This document shows positions 1 through 32,257 of a stretch of DNA of 64,000 nt, in pieces. Each line of letters begins with the position of its first letter. Positions within the stretch are counted from its first letter, which is position 1. The position numbers and the translations under genes are program-made. The notes below the pieces were generated by a model, which saw nothing but the letters and a program-made list of their open reading frames with translations, was not told the origin of the DNA and did no database searches. The stretch is from Thamnaconus septentrionalis (lineage: Eukaryota; Chordata; Actinopteri; Tetraodontiformes; Monacanthidae): the NCBI GenBank assembly GCA_009823395.1, contig CM020512.1, positions 7,638,905 through 7,702,904 of the forward strand. The letters run 5' to 3'.

Positions 1-720
1 ATGCATCCATCCATTTTCAATACTCGCTTATTCCTGAGCTCATGGTCATAAGGCTGAATTTTTCAATTTGGAAAAAAAAATTCACACAGTGACTATTGCT
101 GCTTGAAGACTTCGATTATCTTTGGAACAGTTTCTTCTTTAGTGACCAGGAAAAAAACAAAACAAACTAAATGGTTTTCTTCAAATGAATTTTCTTTTGG
201 CAAACATGTGCTTGTGTCTCTGGATTTGTAAGTGCACGCATGGCGGTAAATCAGACCCCAAAACGTGGCGCAGATTACATGAATATTTTAGCAGATAAAC
301 ACGCGCAGGTCGCATTACATAAGCGGCACATGCTTCGGCTTTCGCTGCCTTGACCTGTCCTCTCCTCGGCGTGTCAAAGGTTGTCGTTTCTGCAGGATGG
401 CTGCACAAGATTGCTCTGGTCCCTGACAATGTGCGATCTGCAATCGTGTTGTTGAGCAATTCCACTTTTGAAAAGAAAAGCATCTCTGAGTTCAGTGTAG
501 AACAAATAGCACGGCTTATTTGGGCCTGAGGTAACTATTGCAGCTTTGTCGAAAACCAACCAGATGGAATAAGAGTGTTTTTCCCCATCTTTTCTGAGCA
601 TGTAATGCAGGAGGGTGTGCGAACAATAAGCTGCCAGTTCCCCCAGTGAATGTTGCAGCTCTGTGTCTCTGGCAGCATCAGATACCTGAGCACAGTGGTC
701 GATTGACCCCTAGAGGAGGG

Positions 721-760
<40 letters not shown>

Positions 761-1007
761 TTCTTGGTTATGTGGGGGAGAGGTGGGGTGCAAAGTGCTG
801 GATCAGTGAAAATCGAGAATCCTCTCTGTGCCCTGTGTCTCCCTCAGTGTCTGGATGATGCAGTGAACATGTTCACACCACTTCTCTCTACGCCGTCAAT
901 TGTGATTTACTGATTATCTCCACATTGTAAAATGTCAACAGGGGGAGGAAAAGAGCAACGTGCCATCTCATAAATGCATTTTTTTAACCCCCACCCACTG
1001 CCTGAGC

Positions 1008-1044
<37 letters not shown>

Positions 1045-1110
1045 AGGAGACATGCCATTCAAACAGTTACGGCGAATAAAAAAGGACATTAAATCTTAAA
1101 ACAGCAAGTT

Positions 1111-1141
<31 letters not shown>

Positions 1142-1189
1142 GAAAACGAAAAAAAAAGCCGTAGAAATTCTCTCGGGCCGAGGCTGTGG

Positions 1190-1258
<69 letters not shown>

Positions 1259-1290
1259 CGGCTCTTGCATAATTGATGAAGAGGGGGGAG
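1..1290. other. Gene-free upstream region with microsatellites
   Basis: I see no coding exon in this stretch. It holds a (GT)n tract at about 723-758, a (CA)n tract at about 1009-1042, an A-rich tract at about 1114-1156 and a compound (TG)n(AG)n tract at about 1187-1256. The open frames here are translations of those repeats (runs of CVCV, HTHT or SLSL). It probably contains distal promoter sequence of the downstream calcium channel gene, but no specific site can be defended. Confidence 0.6.
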
Positions 1291-1610
1291 ACGTAATCTA
1301 TCCATCCGTGTGTCCGTGCGCATGGCTCGGTGTGCAGCCATGGATCATCGCCGCGCCGCCGGGGCCGCACGCTGGAGGCTCCAGAGCGCAGATGCCGCCG
1401 GAGCTCCGCGTCCATGTGAGGGCGTCGAGCCGCAGCAGCCGAGACGTCGCCGCCGCCTCTCTGCCGACCGACACGCGATGCTCTGCTCGTAGACACAACA
1501 TTTCATCATAATAATAATTAAAAAAAAACAACAACCAAAAAGCAACCCGGCGCTGCCTTTCCCACCTCAACTTGGGGGGCTGCGCGGACCGAGAGCCCCG
1601 CTACCTGCGG
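1290..1610 (+). promoter_or_regulatory. cacnb3: GC-rich promoter/5' leader of cacnb3 exon 1a
   Basis: A CpG-rich block at about 1310-1490 lies directly before the start codon of the first alternative exon at 1611. No TATA box is evident. The ATG context is CTGCGGATGTCC, with G at -3, which is acceptable for initiation. The block is inferred to be the proximal promoter and 5' UTR. The transcription start cannot be placed from sequence alone. Confidence 0.4.
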
Positions 1611-20046
<18,436 letters not shown>

Positions 20047-20126
20047 CTGGAGGAGATGGTGGCGGGGGGGAGTTGGGACAAACAACAACAACAACAACCA
20101 AAACGTGAGGCCAGAAGGCCTCACTA

Positions 20127-20139
20127 CTGCCCCCAGTGG
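20127..20139 (-). promoter_or_regulatory. CTCF-like motif
   Basis: The minus strand reads CCACTGGGGGCAG, a good match to the CTCF core. Confidence 0.5.
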
Positions 20140-20465
20140 CCCCTGCTCCCACCGCCACGCCACAACTCAGGGCCGCTACAGCTGCACACCTCCTGGTAAC
20201 ACAAGCCAGCACAGCAGTGCAGTCGCTGCACGACGCCCCGCCCACACCGCCAACAACCCTCCTCCCACGTTTACCTTGCTCCCGAGAAACCTGCCCGAGG
20301 TCACATGACACACACGAGACAGGCCACACTTAGGGGCCGCGGCAGACAGGTAAATGCGGCTCATAAGGGGTGATAGCATGTTAGCATACAGTACTGTAGC
20401 ACACAAAACAGGTGTTCACGTTATACGGTTTCAACAGTTTTGTTCTCCCTCCCTGACGAACCTGG

Positions 20466-20480
20466 CTCCCCCTTCTGGCC
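20466..20480 (-). promoter_or_regulatory. Weak CTCF-like motif
   Basis: The minus strand reads GGCCAGAAGGGGGAG. It is a partial match with one core mismatch. Confidence 0.3.
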
Positions 20481-21132
20481 AAAGATTGCAGAGCGACAGG
20501 AAACTGTACGTCTTCCGCCCGTGCAGCTCTCTGTCAGCCGCTGCTGCTCCCTCGCCAAATGTTTCCCCTCAGTGCACTTTTCTAATCTATCGTCTCCTCG
20601 GTTCATCCCCGCTTGCTCCCTTTGCTGTAAATATGATCAGTCGTTTTGATTCGTCCCTCGCCGTGGTTGCTCACAAAGTACTCAGCAGGAATGCAACGCT
20701 CACGCCCGTCAAGCACAGGTTTATACGCATCTTTCGTCACTGCCGTGAATGTACGGGTTGCCGTTCCATTGCCGCAGAGTTTTTTTTTTTTGTTTGTTCT
20801 GTTTTGTTATTTTTCTTTGACAACAGCTGGTAGCAAATCAGTCAACTGGCAGCGAAACTTTAGCTCACTGTCCAACAACAACTGCGTCTCTAGGCGTCAA
20901 ACGTAGGCCCGCTTGTCTTCCGGTGTACTCCAGTAAATCACACTTTGCTATCCGAGGTCGAGTTGAGTTGAACGACAGGAGCTTCGCGTTTCTTCTGCCT
21001 GGTGAGAGAAAACACCTGCACTTTACCACCATTTTTTAGCCCCCAGTGCTTCTGCAGACTATGAGTAATACTCCCATAATCATCAGACATAAACAGTTAC
21101 CACAATATGCATGTGCACTTACAGTGTGAAGA

Positions 21133-21147
21133 GCGCCCTCTGCAGGG
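21133..21147 (-). promoter_or_regulatory. CTCF-like motif
   Basis: The minus strand reads CCCTGCAGAGGGCGC, a strong match to the CTCF core. Confidence 0.5.
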
Positions 21148-22374
21148 ATATTTACGTCATTCCTATATCCGCCACAGCTCATATCATGTTCGTTATGGAC
21201 AGGCTGTGCAACATATACAGGACAGAAAAATAATGAGAATTACACTTAATCCCAAAATGTGCAACATCCACTTACCAGACTACTTACATGTCTTCGCTGC
21301 AGAAACCAAAAGCCTCATTTAACCTCACACACATTGTCTCATTTGGGTCGTCGTCCCAATCGTGTCTTCATGCCTTCAGTTTTATGTTTTACGTAAAAAT
21401 GAATTCAGTCTGTTTCAGCAAGCACTTGAGTTCCAGCCGTGTAAAACTATGGACTTAATCGTCCCACAAGTGTAAATAATCAAATATATGTGCATGACCT
21501 GTAGTAACATCATAAGGGCTTTCTTTTCTTTTCTTTTCTTTTTTCAGTTTTCACATCATTATCTCATGAATCATTCACGGCAAATCAGCCACAATTAAGC
21601 TTAAGATTATCAAGGCTGCATTGTACATACTGTATTTTCAAATCATTATGATTAGTAATTGTATTATTTGCAAATGCCGACAGAAGTTGCAGGGCATCGG
21701 TCACATTACACAAGCCTTTATTAATAAATGCCTCTCTGTCCATGTCCAGTTTTATGTTAATATGATCCTGCACTGCTGTTACTTAGGACCACTGTAAAGT
21801 TTATTTTCATCAGCACACTTTTAGCTTTGAAGGACCAGATATGACATACATAACATATACTTGACTAAACACTGATAGCACAGAACCTACTTAGGAAATA
21901 AAAACATATATGTATCTATATATACATAAATATTTATATATCCGCTCTTTCTGTTTGTTTCATTTTGATTTCAGGAAATTTCTACCAAAAAGTCAATGAT
22001 TCTTCGGATGCCCAAAGCACAATGTTTTCTTCTATTTGTCTCTTGTTTTTTTTTCTTATTGTGTTTCACTTGCCTAAATTCTGTACGCAATACAAAGTCT
22101 AGCATTGGCAGGACACTTGCTGAGACTATCAGAATATCTCCTGTGCAGCGGCAACGTGGGGCGTGGGGGAAGAATTGCACTACTTTCATTTGTGTGTCTG
22201 CTTTATGATGCAATAAGTACAAAAAAAACGTTGTGCTGTACTCACCTCCGACCGAGCTGAGCGAGACGCCCGCCGACGATGTCAACGTTTCACACGGTTT
22301 TCTGACCATGTCTGTGGCTGATGTGTACAGGGTGTATCTTTTGTCAATAGCACACTGGAGAGAGGCGAGGTGTG

Positions 22375-22380
22375 AATAAA
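22375..22380 (+). terminator. cacnb3: Candidate polyadenylation signal of cacnb3
   Basis: A canonical AATAAA in a non-coding stretch before the intergenic region. The earlier AATAAA at 21897 is an alternative. Confidence 0.35.
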
Positions 22381-22454
22381 ACACTGTCAGATTTAAAGAA
22401 GCGGCCCTGTCTGTTTTTTTTGTTTTTTTTATTGGTCTTTGCTGTTTTACAACG

Positions 22455-22470
22455 CCACCAGCAGGGGGCG
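22455..22470 (+). promoter_or_regulatory. CTCF-like motif
   Basis: CCACCAGCAGGGGGCG contains a perfect CTCF core (CCAGCAGGGGGCG), plus orientation. Confidence 0.55.
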
Positions 22471-22740
22471 AGAGTTGCACGTGTTGGCTTCTAAGTGCCA
22501 TGGAGGCGTGACTGCAGTGCAAGAGGTGGGAAAAGGGTGTATAGATCGTTTTAAAATGTGTTATTTTTTTCAAAAACAACCAATAATCAGTGAAAACAAG
22601 CACTGTTCCCTCCTGAGATGCAGCTGATTTAACCAGATCATTAATATGATGCAGTTTTAGGGGTTATTGTTGAATTCAATGGACGCAGGAAAGAACATAA
22701 TGTGGTAAGGTAAGCATGGCAGTCTCCCTAAAGGTTATTA

Positions 22741-23010
22741 TTTAAAGGTCTCATGTTGGGACAAAAAAAAATCACTTTTTGCTCAATTTGTGTCATATCT
22801 GTCAGTGAATTGATCAAAGATCTGCCCTTTATGACATCACAGAGGGCATGTATAGCTTATTGACACCTATCCTGGGTAGTGGCAACACTCTCTGCCAGGT
22901 TTACACCCCTTTAGAGCATGTGGAAGGTCCAACAAGGCAGGCAAGCTTTTAGCAGGAAGCTATTTTGAGAGAGGCTGTAAACAGAGGGCTAAATATATAG
23001 TTTTCTGGAG
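22741..23010 (+). repeat. Palindromic-core interspersed repeat, copy 6 (most complete)
   Basis: Begins AAAGGTCTCATGTTGGGAC, contains GCCCTTTATGACATCACAGA, TGGAAGGTCCAACAAGGCAG and GGCTGTAAACAGAGGGCTAA, and ends near GTTTTCTGGAGATGCC. No open frame. Best copy for building a consensus. Confidence 0.75.
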
Positions 23011-25251
23011 ATGCCCAGATTTTTTCTGGAAAGTGAAACAAAAAAAACAAAAGAGGGTGACAACAAATGTCACTGCTGGCTTGATGGGTCACAGAATCAC
23101 TCATTCTTCCATCTAACATGAGTCTCGTCCCGCTGACCCGTTTTGACGTCGGGTGAAGCGGAACAACAAGTCACTATTTTACTCCAGGTGACCCGGAACA
23201 GTGCCGTGTTTGGAGTGTCCACACGAGTTTTGGCTGCACGGCAAAACGGAATGTTTGCAACAAAAATCAGCCTTGACCTGCTTGTTGGACTCGAACCCGC
23301 ACCTCACCCGCCGCCACAGCGAGCTCACACACTGACTCATCAGTTCAGACGCTGCAGCTCCTCCAGCACCTCCGCTAACACACACACACACACACAAGCA
23401 TCTGAGAGGGATTGTTTGCTTCCCTGCCACTCGCGCACGTTCAGCGTGAGCGATGCCGCGCTAGAAACCCGACGTAACGACACCATCTGCTGCCGGGGGG
23501 GAAGCGCCTCGGTTCACGTCGGCGCTAGGAGGGAGAGTGACTCAGCAGTTGGTCCGAGACTGCGTGTCGACTGCCGCCTTCCGCCCCCGAGCCTGTGGAT
23601 GATAATTAATTTAAAAAAAAAAAAAATCACTGCCGCCCAAACATGCGTACAGCAAGCGTGATGCTGGCGGTGCTCTGCCCTCCCCGCTTCCTGTCCGGTC
23701 GTGCTGGAAGGTGTCACTTTATGCCTTATGATTATTCACGGCCACATGTCTCTCTGAACGAGCGGCCACGCAGCTACACACTCGCACAGCTGCTGGGGGA
23801 GGTGACGGAAAGTTCACGTTCTGCGGCATTTTCTGTCCAACTGTTTTTTTGCGTCCTTCTCCGGACTCACCTTCAAGCCAAGTTTTAGGGAGGGGAAATA
23901 TATCCCGCCACGGTTTTACACGTTCAACACACCTGTTGCACAAACGCTGGGGCAATACTTTGTTTTTAAAAGGTCACAATCTGAAATTAGACCGTTTCTG
24001 CTTCTGACTACAGAAGAAAACGAGGTACAGGACACACAGACAGGGAGAAAAGGGGTCAAAGGTCATGTACTTCTGTCCCAGTCATGTCTGGCAAGGCATG
24101 CGGGCACTTTATCCACTGAAACAAAGCCAGGCTACTTTGGAATGACTCTCCAGTTCGTCCTTGCTTGAAATTCTGCGGGCCGAAGACAGCACCCACACAG
24201 ACACAGGGAGACCACTGTTGCCCTCAATTATTCCATAATTTTCTTTGATGAGAAACAAAGAGAATCAATAATGCCAAAGACTTGTTGGGCACATTGTCTT
24301 TTATCAGGAAGAGGGGTTGCTGAACGACACAGACGAAAAGCAACTTGCTTCGACCTGTTGGTGACAACGGTGAGATTGGAAAGCCTCTTTTAGCCAACAA
24401 GCCAGCAGACAGCCAGCAGACAGCCAGCAGACAGCAGACAGCCAGCAGAGCGCCAGGCAAACAGGCTAATTGACTCTTATCATTTTACTCCCCTGTTCCC
24501 AAACAAAGAGCTGTTTGCAGTTTCCATACAGTAATAACCGTTGGCTGGCAGAGGGAGGTGATGGGAGAGGCAGCATGAGTGTGAGGTGCGACCTCCGACA
24601 TGACCTCTGTGGGTGTGGCCTCACGCCATCCCCCAGGTCCCCTGTCCACACGGTGAGAAGAGCCACACCAGCCGCCCATTGATCAGCGGGCGCGTCTTTT
24701 GTTTTAACAGGCCGGGGAGGAAACCTGCTGCTTCGATACAGCAGCAGCAGCACACAATGCTAATGTTGACCAGACAAAAGTCAATTAACCCTCCGCATTC
24801 TGAGATATCCGTCGCAAAGAGCCCAGCCGGGGGGAGGGGTTTTGTTTATTTATTTATCTTTTTATGTGGATCAAATTAAGTTGAGCCTCTCCCTCCTGCC
24901 GAGGCAGAGGTGACTAATTAGCCCGCTGTGGATTGGTCCCATCATGGTCCCAAGCCAGTGGTGCCTCATTGATCCAGTCAGTCAGTCAATTTGCAGCCGC
25001 GCCAGACAACCAGGTAACCCATCAGACGATATTGAGCGGCTGCATTCTGCTGTAAAGCAGAGAATTTCAATATATATGCATTCAATTACAGAGGGGAGGT
25101 GTGCAAGGCGTGCTGATGATGGGAACAATGAGCCTGATTGGCAGGATATCGGTGCCAATATTAGGCAGAATTTAAAAAACAAACAAAAAAAAAAACCTGT
25201 CTTAATTTAATATCAAATCAAATCAAAACAAGCGCCCCTGCGTAAAAAAAA

Positions 25252-25282
<31 letters not shown>

Positions 25283-25387
25283 AAGACGCTCCATCAGCCC
25301 CGACAAAACAACTTGTTCCCACCGCCCGAGAACATCGCAGGGTGCAGCGCGAGGATGTCAGAGAGCTGGAGGGAAAGCCGAGCTCCC

Positions 25388-25412
25388 ATTGGCTGCGGCT
25401 CGCCTGTATAAA
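25388..25412 (+). promoter_or_regulatory. rnd1: rnd1 core promoter: inverted CCAAT and TATA box
   Basis: An inverted CCAAT box (ATTGG, 25388-25392) is followed by TATAAA at 25407-25412 in a GC-rich setting, 217 bases before the rnd1 start codon. Transcription would be expected to start about 25-30 bases after the TATA box, near 25437-25442, giving a 5' UTR of about 190 bases. Confidence 0.6.
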
Positions 25413-25628
25413 GAGCCGCAGTGGCAAATTCAATCAGATTAGCAGAGCGCATCCTGCAGGAGAAACACGCCGGCGAAGCGCACTGGGACAATTTCCCTTC
25501 ATTTCCTTCCTTCCCCGCCACGCAGCTGCGCCCCTTTGCTGGATTTTTCTTTCTTCTTTTTTTCAAAAGGGAGATCGGAGTAACGTGAAGAATTTAAGAA
25601 AAGAAAAGAAAAGAAAAAAGATTCCATC

Positions 25629-26059
25629 ATGAAGGAAAGAAGAAACACGCAGCCGCTGGTGGTGAGGTGTAAACTCGTGCTCGTGGGAGACGTTCAATGC
25701 GGAAAAACGGCGATGTTGCAAGTGCTGGCCAAGGACTGTTACCCGGAGGTAAGGCGGCAATCACAATTAAAAAAAAAAAAAATTTAAAAAAAGAAAGGAA
25801 AGGGAAAAAAAACATGGAATGCGGCGGACGAGCTCGGGAGCTTGTTGTATAATTTGTCGCCAGTCGGAGTGTGTGCGTGTCTGTGCGCGTGTGAGGAGGA
25901 AGTCGGTGCGCATGTTGCAGAGAGGTGTCATGCGCATTTTCCCCAAAACTGCGTCTGTGTACAAGAACTTAGTGTTCCGTTTTCAATAAAACCGCAATTT
26001 TATGGCAGAAATCATTGAAACTGACACACACACAGACAAACTGTATGTATGTATGTATG

Positions 26060-26090
<31 letters not shown>

Positions 26091-27101
26091 TGATGTGTAT
26101 TATTAGCTCTTGAGATAGAGATAAAGGAGCCCTGCTGGATACACTGATGATACTGATGTCTGTGCACAGCTGCAGTGATTTATAAGGAATGGCTTAAACC
26201 TTTACCGCCTGCGCTCATTAGCCGCGCACTCGTTTATTTCACCTCCACCTGTGGCACCTCCACACTAACGACACCTCTTTTTTTTCTTTCCTTTTTTTCC
26301 TGCCGCCTAACGACTCCCCTCCCTCCCCCCCCCCCCCTCCTCAGACCTACGTGCCCACGGTGTTTGAGAACTACACGGCCTGCCTGGAGCTGGAGGAGCA
26401 GCGAGTGGAGCTCAGCCTGTGGGACACCTCAGGTACCTTCAGCACCTCTTCCTCCTTCACCCCGCCCCCCCTCCTCCTCCTCTTCCTCAATGCCTCTTCC
26501 CTTGTCTTTTTATTTCCTTCTCCCCCTGCCTGTCGCATGCAGCGGGGTGTGTGTGAGACTATGCGCCTCGAATGCAATAATACGCCGCAGCTGCAGGAGA
26601 AAGAAGATTCATCTCCTTCCTAGGTGGCTTTTCTGTGGGGAGCCGCCATCAGCCGCTCCTAATGCGGTCGGTGTGCAAGTTAAAGCGGGCTTGAGGTTTT
26701 TTTTTTTTTTTTTTTTTTTTTTTGCTTCTGGCTTCAACGACAACAACAAAAAAATCAGGAAAAACTGCAGGGCCTTTGTTCAAATCTGGGCAAATTCCAG
26801 CGGAATTCCTCCGTCGAGGCTGCGAGGCCCTCTGGAAAACTGAGATTATTCCAGTCCACTTGTTGTTTGCGCATCATATGTTCATTTAGACCAAAGCGTG
26901 AAAAAGAGGGTCAATGTGTCAGCGCCGAGCCCCCCGCCCCCCTCCTCCTCCACCCGGCGCTGACCTGGATGCTGGCAGCACGCGTCTGCGGCACCTGTGT
27001 GATTCGCCGTCACGCTCGCCCGCCGCGCTAAGCCTCCGCACGCCCCCGTGACCAAAACATCCGCAGCCTCACTGGGTCAGCGCGGCGGCTGAACAAGTCG
27101 G

Positions 27102-27139
<38 letters not shown>

Positions 27140-29864
27140 CGCGCGACTGTGCGAGTGTGTGCCTGTTTTGTTTGGCGAAAAAGCGTGTCTGCGTACAACA
27201 AATCCTTTATGTAACAGACCCAGTTGTGTGAGATGATGCAGTCTTTACTCTGCTCCCCCTCCCTCCTCGCCCCCCTCCACCTCTCCTCTCCCAGATTGAA
27301 GGAGCAACAGGAGGAGGAGGAGGGAGAGAGAGAGAAAAAATAAAAGTGAGTGTAATTCTCTCCCCAGACCAAATCCTGCAGTTTAATCCCAGACTGTGGA
27401 CCCTGGGCTCTGGCCAGCAGGATCCGGTCCTGGTGCTCGGCCAGACGGCCAGATAGACCTTTTAGCAGCGGGCAGGCAGGAAGCTTTTTTTTCTTTTTTT
27501 AGAGCAGACGGACGAACAGGAAGGAGGAGGTCGCTCAGAAACTCTGATGACCTGCATTCGCCTCCATATGCCGCTGCGGGGTCAGCCGCTCCAGCAGCGT
27601 GGTGCAGGGGATTAAGACCGTGAATAGGAGCAGTGGGCCACCCTGTCTGACCCACAGCGCCTGCAATTCCTCTCCCCTTTCTTTCTTTTTTCTCTCTTTC
27701 TTTCCTCCTTCCTTTCTTCCTTTCTTCACCCATCATCTCTGTTTACAGTTTTTCTTCGTTCTTTGCCCCACCTTTCACTGCCACGTCTCCTGCGTTCCCC
27801 TCAGATGACCCTTTTGCTTTTTTTTTTAATCTCCTTTTTCATCCGGAATTGCACTCAATTAGCCGTGGGCTAATTTGCATTTTGAGGAACAATGACGGCA
27901 CTTGGGCACGGCGTCAACGCGTGGCAGCAGACACACACACACACAGGCACACGCAGCTTTTTGGACATTAAACTAAACATAGTTTTCGCCATTTCTTCCG
28001 GACGCCAGTGAGTTTTTGCAACATCCCTGAGAGGCGGCCGATTCTTTGTTGGCTTCTTCTTCTACTCCCCCCCCCCCCGACTGTAAAATGTCCCTAATTG
28101 CACAGCGCCGCAGCAGCCTGGCTACCCTGCGAGGTTCCCCCTCATTATCCCGACTCCCCGTCATTGATCGCACTGACCTCATCACCGGCTCTACGTGGCA
28201 GGCAGCTCCTTCTTAGGGCAGCGTCATGGATTTACTGACCAAAATCAATCCACCGGTTTTAATCAGGCCCGGTCGGCGCAAACAGCTCGGCAACGGCTGT
28301 AACTCAGGCTACAGTGAATAATGGGTCCATTTATGCAGCTTGTGCGAGCGAAGCTTGTCTAAGACTGAGCGGCCTTATTAGAGGATTCTGTCATATATGG
28401 TGTGGTCATGCTTTGGTATTCATAAAAAAATCGACTGCGAGGCGTCATTGATAGACGGAAGTCATCGTAACAGCTAATTGACGATTAAATCCCGTTTTCA
28501 CTTTGGCAAACAAGCATTTGCGTTTGGATTTAGTCTTTCGATAATAGTCTCAGATGTATTTTTTTGGCGAGAGAAAGTGACTGGAAGATTCCCAGTCTTT
28601 CTGCCGGGTAGCATTTCCTTATGTGAAAACACAAAGGAGAAATTTGTTAGCTTGCGTGATGACACATGATACGAAGCCAAGCAGGAAGTGACTCCATCAA
28701 CTCGGCACCAATCTGCCAACTTCAAATTTGTACGATTGTGATGTCGTCGACTTGCGTTGTTCGCCGGATGTTCATTTGCAGAAAATAAAGAAATCTGAGT
28801 CATAATGAGCTAAACTCTGTGAATAGCTCCCACATTTCCCATTTTGCCGCGTCTTGAACGGTTCCTGTTCTTGCACCAGTCGCAGTAAATTTCCGAACTA
28901 GGAGAGCGGGTGGAAGAATTTTAGTCATTGTGGTGAAATCGTGGCTTCAGTCTCCACTGATTTTCAAGGCTGCTTTGACAAAACGCCTTTAGAGCTAATT
29001 CTTTTACCTCTGGGACTGATTTTTTTTTTTTTAAGCTAAAGCCAGAGGGAAGAAGGACACGCTGGAATTTCTTTTCTTTATATAACCGAGCGCCTTTTGA
29101 CTTGACTTCAGGACGTGTGAGCGGGATCAGTCCTGACAGCGTCAAGTTACAAAGTAAAAGCTTGTTAGCGGCGCAGACGCGGTGATGCTCAGGAACAAAG
29201 ACCCCCCCCGCCACCACCACCACCACCCCTCCACCCAGCAGGGGGCCTCGACGGTGATTCTGACCGACTCTGGCATGTGAAACCAGGGAGCGACTGATGC
29301 GACGCGCGCGTTTGTGTGCGTGTTTGTTCTGGCTGAGGCGCCGAGTTATCAGCTGCAGCGACGCAGCCGAGTGGGCGGAGACGGCCGCCGCCGCCGCCGC
29401 CGCTCTCATCCCCAAATTTGTGAGTCATCCCATCGGCGGATCATTAATCTGTCTGACCTCTTGCATCCTTACAGGAGGGGAGTTGCACTAATGACGTAGC
29501 CGGGGTTCTGTCACTCACTTGATGAAGCACACAGGCGCAAAACAGAGCGAGAGTGGCAGGGAGAGATAAAAAAATAATACTTCACGGAGGAGAGAAGAAG
29601 AAGAAGAAGAAGAAGAAGAAGAAGAAGAAGAAGAAGGAGACCCTCCCCCACCTGTCCCTGCTCTGGCCCAGTTTCGACACTTTTTCGCTCAGGGCGACCA
29701 CACCATGGAGACGGATGGAGCTGCACTCCGCCGCCGCCGCAGGAATTTGCTCCATTCTTTCTTTCCCTCTCCCGTTCAGCAGCTAGTCAACCTCTCACTC
29801 CACGTTTCATGCCTCAGAAACCCTCCATCTGTTGTGAAAGGCATGCTCTCGAGAAAAAAAATAC

Positions 29865-29956
<92 letters not shown>

Positions 29957-30702
29957 AAAAATGCTGGGTGGAGGAGGGGGTTTGCAGGGGAAGAAACAGA
30001 AATATTTCCAGCTCGCTCCGACTCTGCTGAGTTTGTTGCTCGGTGGGAGCAGCAGGAAGAGACGGGCACTCTGTGATATTAGACTGCGGGGGTGAGGGAT
30101 TAATGGCAGGGGAGTGCTCTTTGTGATGTGACACTCCTGCCTCCTCTCCCCACCCCTACCCGTCCTCTCTTCCTCCTCCTGGCGGCTTTCTCTTATTCTC
30201 TCTCTCTCTGTCGTCACAATAAGACGCTGCCACTTCTTCCAGGATTTGGGAAACTGGGTCCTGGAGTGTCACCAGAGTGCTGCCAGGTCGGCTCCCTGCG
30301 AAACCCAGCGGCGTGCCGCCCGGCTGCATCACTTTATATTTATTTTCCCTTTGAAGGCAGAATAATAATCAGAAAAAGAAAAGCTCCGGCCGACAACCGG
30401 AATCAAAGATAAAAATCGATTTGTGCGGAGGAGGTGTTGGTGGGGGGGGCACAGGGGGTCCCCTTCATCTTTGCTCTCCTGTTGGCCGGGTAACTAATCT
30501 GTCAGCTTTAATTGTAAAGGCTCTCGGACCCCCCCCCTTGCAGCAGCTCCATCGATCGCTGCATTTAGATCAGTGGCCGTTTAATGCAGAATCACACCCA
30601 GTTTCCCGGCCGTGTGATGACCCCTGTGTGGAAGCTGGAGGAGATTTATGGATGGGCCTCGCCTCAGACATACCTCACATTTGCCACTACTCTCTTTATC
30701 TC

Positions 30703-30742
<40 letters not shown>

Positions 30743-32173
30743 TCTCCTCCCGGTGGGTGCTAATTGCTCTGATCTTAATGTGTGTCAATTTTCACACTCA
30801 GCAAATACAAAAAGTCGTCTGGCAGCTGAGCACGGCCTTTCTGTGTCAGCCCTGGGTGTAAATACTGTCGGGGCAAGTAATGTGATTACTAAAGAGTGCG
30901 ACCCGCCTTGTGTAGATTATCAAGAGTAAAAGCCGACGTTTCGGCCTTTTTAAAAAGTTTTTTTAACAAAAAAAACAAACATTTTCCCCGAGCAAACACA
31001 GAGTTCTCGCACCTCTTTGTTCCTTTGCCGAGATGTTTGCCGCGCCGCCCGACCCCGAGGAATTCCAGCACAGCTTGTCATTATTCTGCTCACACTGGCC
31101 GGCAGCTGGAAAATTCACTTTTACCCTTTGATAATGTGGAAGAAAAAAAAATCATTAAGTATTCATGAATCTGATCTGCATGCACGCACCAGCGCGCGGC
31201 TCGCTGCGCTTCCCTCTGATGTGTCGTCGTCTTCTTTCACCTTAAATCAATTAGGACAGTTGTGTAATATCTAAATGAGGGGATTATACGCGCTGCCTTT
31301 TTTTTTGGTTATCTTGTAGCTCCTTTTGGGAGCTCTCAGAGTAAACACGCTAATCCCCGGCTGAGCTTCTCTTCTTTCTGTTCCATCTGATCGCAGATTG
31401 GCTTCTCCGGTGGCAGCTGCTAAAAATTTTAAAGTGTGTCATTAGGTGGCTTGCAGAATGTGCGCGCGCGCCTGGGTTGTACGTGTGCGACGGGTGTTAC
31501 AGCAGCAGAGGAATGTCCCTAACAATGGATGGGCGGGCAGCTGGCTGCATAAAATGATTGACTGGCAGTGGAGGGGCGGGGCTTTGCGCTGAGGTGGGCG
31601 GAACGGTTGATGTCGACGGTGGATTCCAAGGCTGTTGCTGTGGTAACAGAGGGGCTGGAGGTATTGCGTGGAGAGCGGAGGATTTTTTTTTATGCGTGTG
31701 TGTTTTTTTTGTGTGTGTGTGTGTGGGGTGGTGGGGAGGTTTACTTAAGGATTCTGAGCATGAGTGGGAGCGTCTGCCTGCCTGCCTGCCTGGAGGCTCC
31801 AGCATTGCGCTTGCGTAATCTACTGCAAGGGGAGATCAATGAGGATTTACTGCTCGATTGTCATCTCCTCTCGCCCTCCCGAGATGGCAGCTGAGCGGAG
31901 GGTGTCGGTGCGGGGGGACGAAAAAGAGCCGTTTGAGCGACGGCAGCCGAGCGAGGCTCGGCGGGAGGGGAGCGGCTCTCTGATGGCGCGCAATCCTCGC
32001 GGCGCTGCCCTTCCCCACTCCCCTCTCGGCAACGCTGATAGCAAGTGTCAGTGGGGGAATTGACTGTTGGATGATATTCATTTGAGAGAAAAAAATATCA
32101 AATCATCTGAGCCAATATTCTGGCCATATATTCTCTCTCTCTGTCTCTGTCTCTCTCCATATATATATATGTG

Positions 32174-32257
<84 letters not shown>

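Larger units (their letters stand above)
20047..22395 (+). other. cacnb3: Probable cacnb3 3' UTR and downstream sequence
   Basis: No further coding exon is seen after the TAG at 20046. Candidate AATAAA signals lie at 21897-21902 and 22375-22380. The stretch contains several CTCF-like motifs. Confidence 0.4.
22396..25380. other. Intergenic region cacnb3-rnd1
   Basis: No gene is seen. It includes one full-length copy of the palindromic-core repeat (about 22741-23010), a short CA repeat near 23380, a CAGCAGACAGC minisatellite (about 24401-24448) and an (AAAT)n tract (about 25247-25282). In human, DDX23 lies between CACNB3 and RND1. I see no trace of it here. Confidence 0.5.

Noticed and set aside
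21971..22603. 210-residue minus-strand open frame
   Set aside because: It runs antisense through the probable cacnb3 3' UTR and a CTCF-like motif, has no recognised domain and includes poly-Lys from T runs.
23260..23330. Possible tRNA or SINE on the minus strand (B-box-like GGTTCGAGTCC)
   Set aside because: The B box is good but the A box is weak and no cloverleaf or SINE body could be traced.
22396..25380. A ddx23 gene expected between cacnb3 and rnd1 from human order
   Set aside because: No DEAD-box motif or suitable exon was found in any frame.
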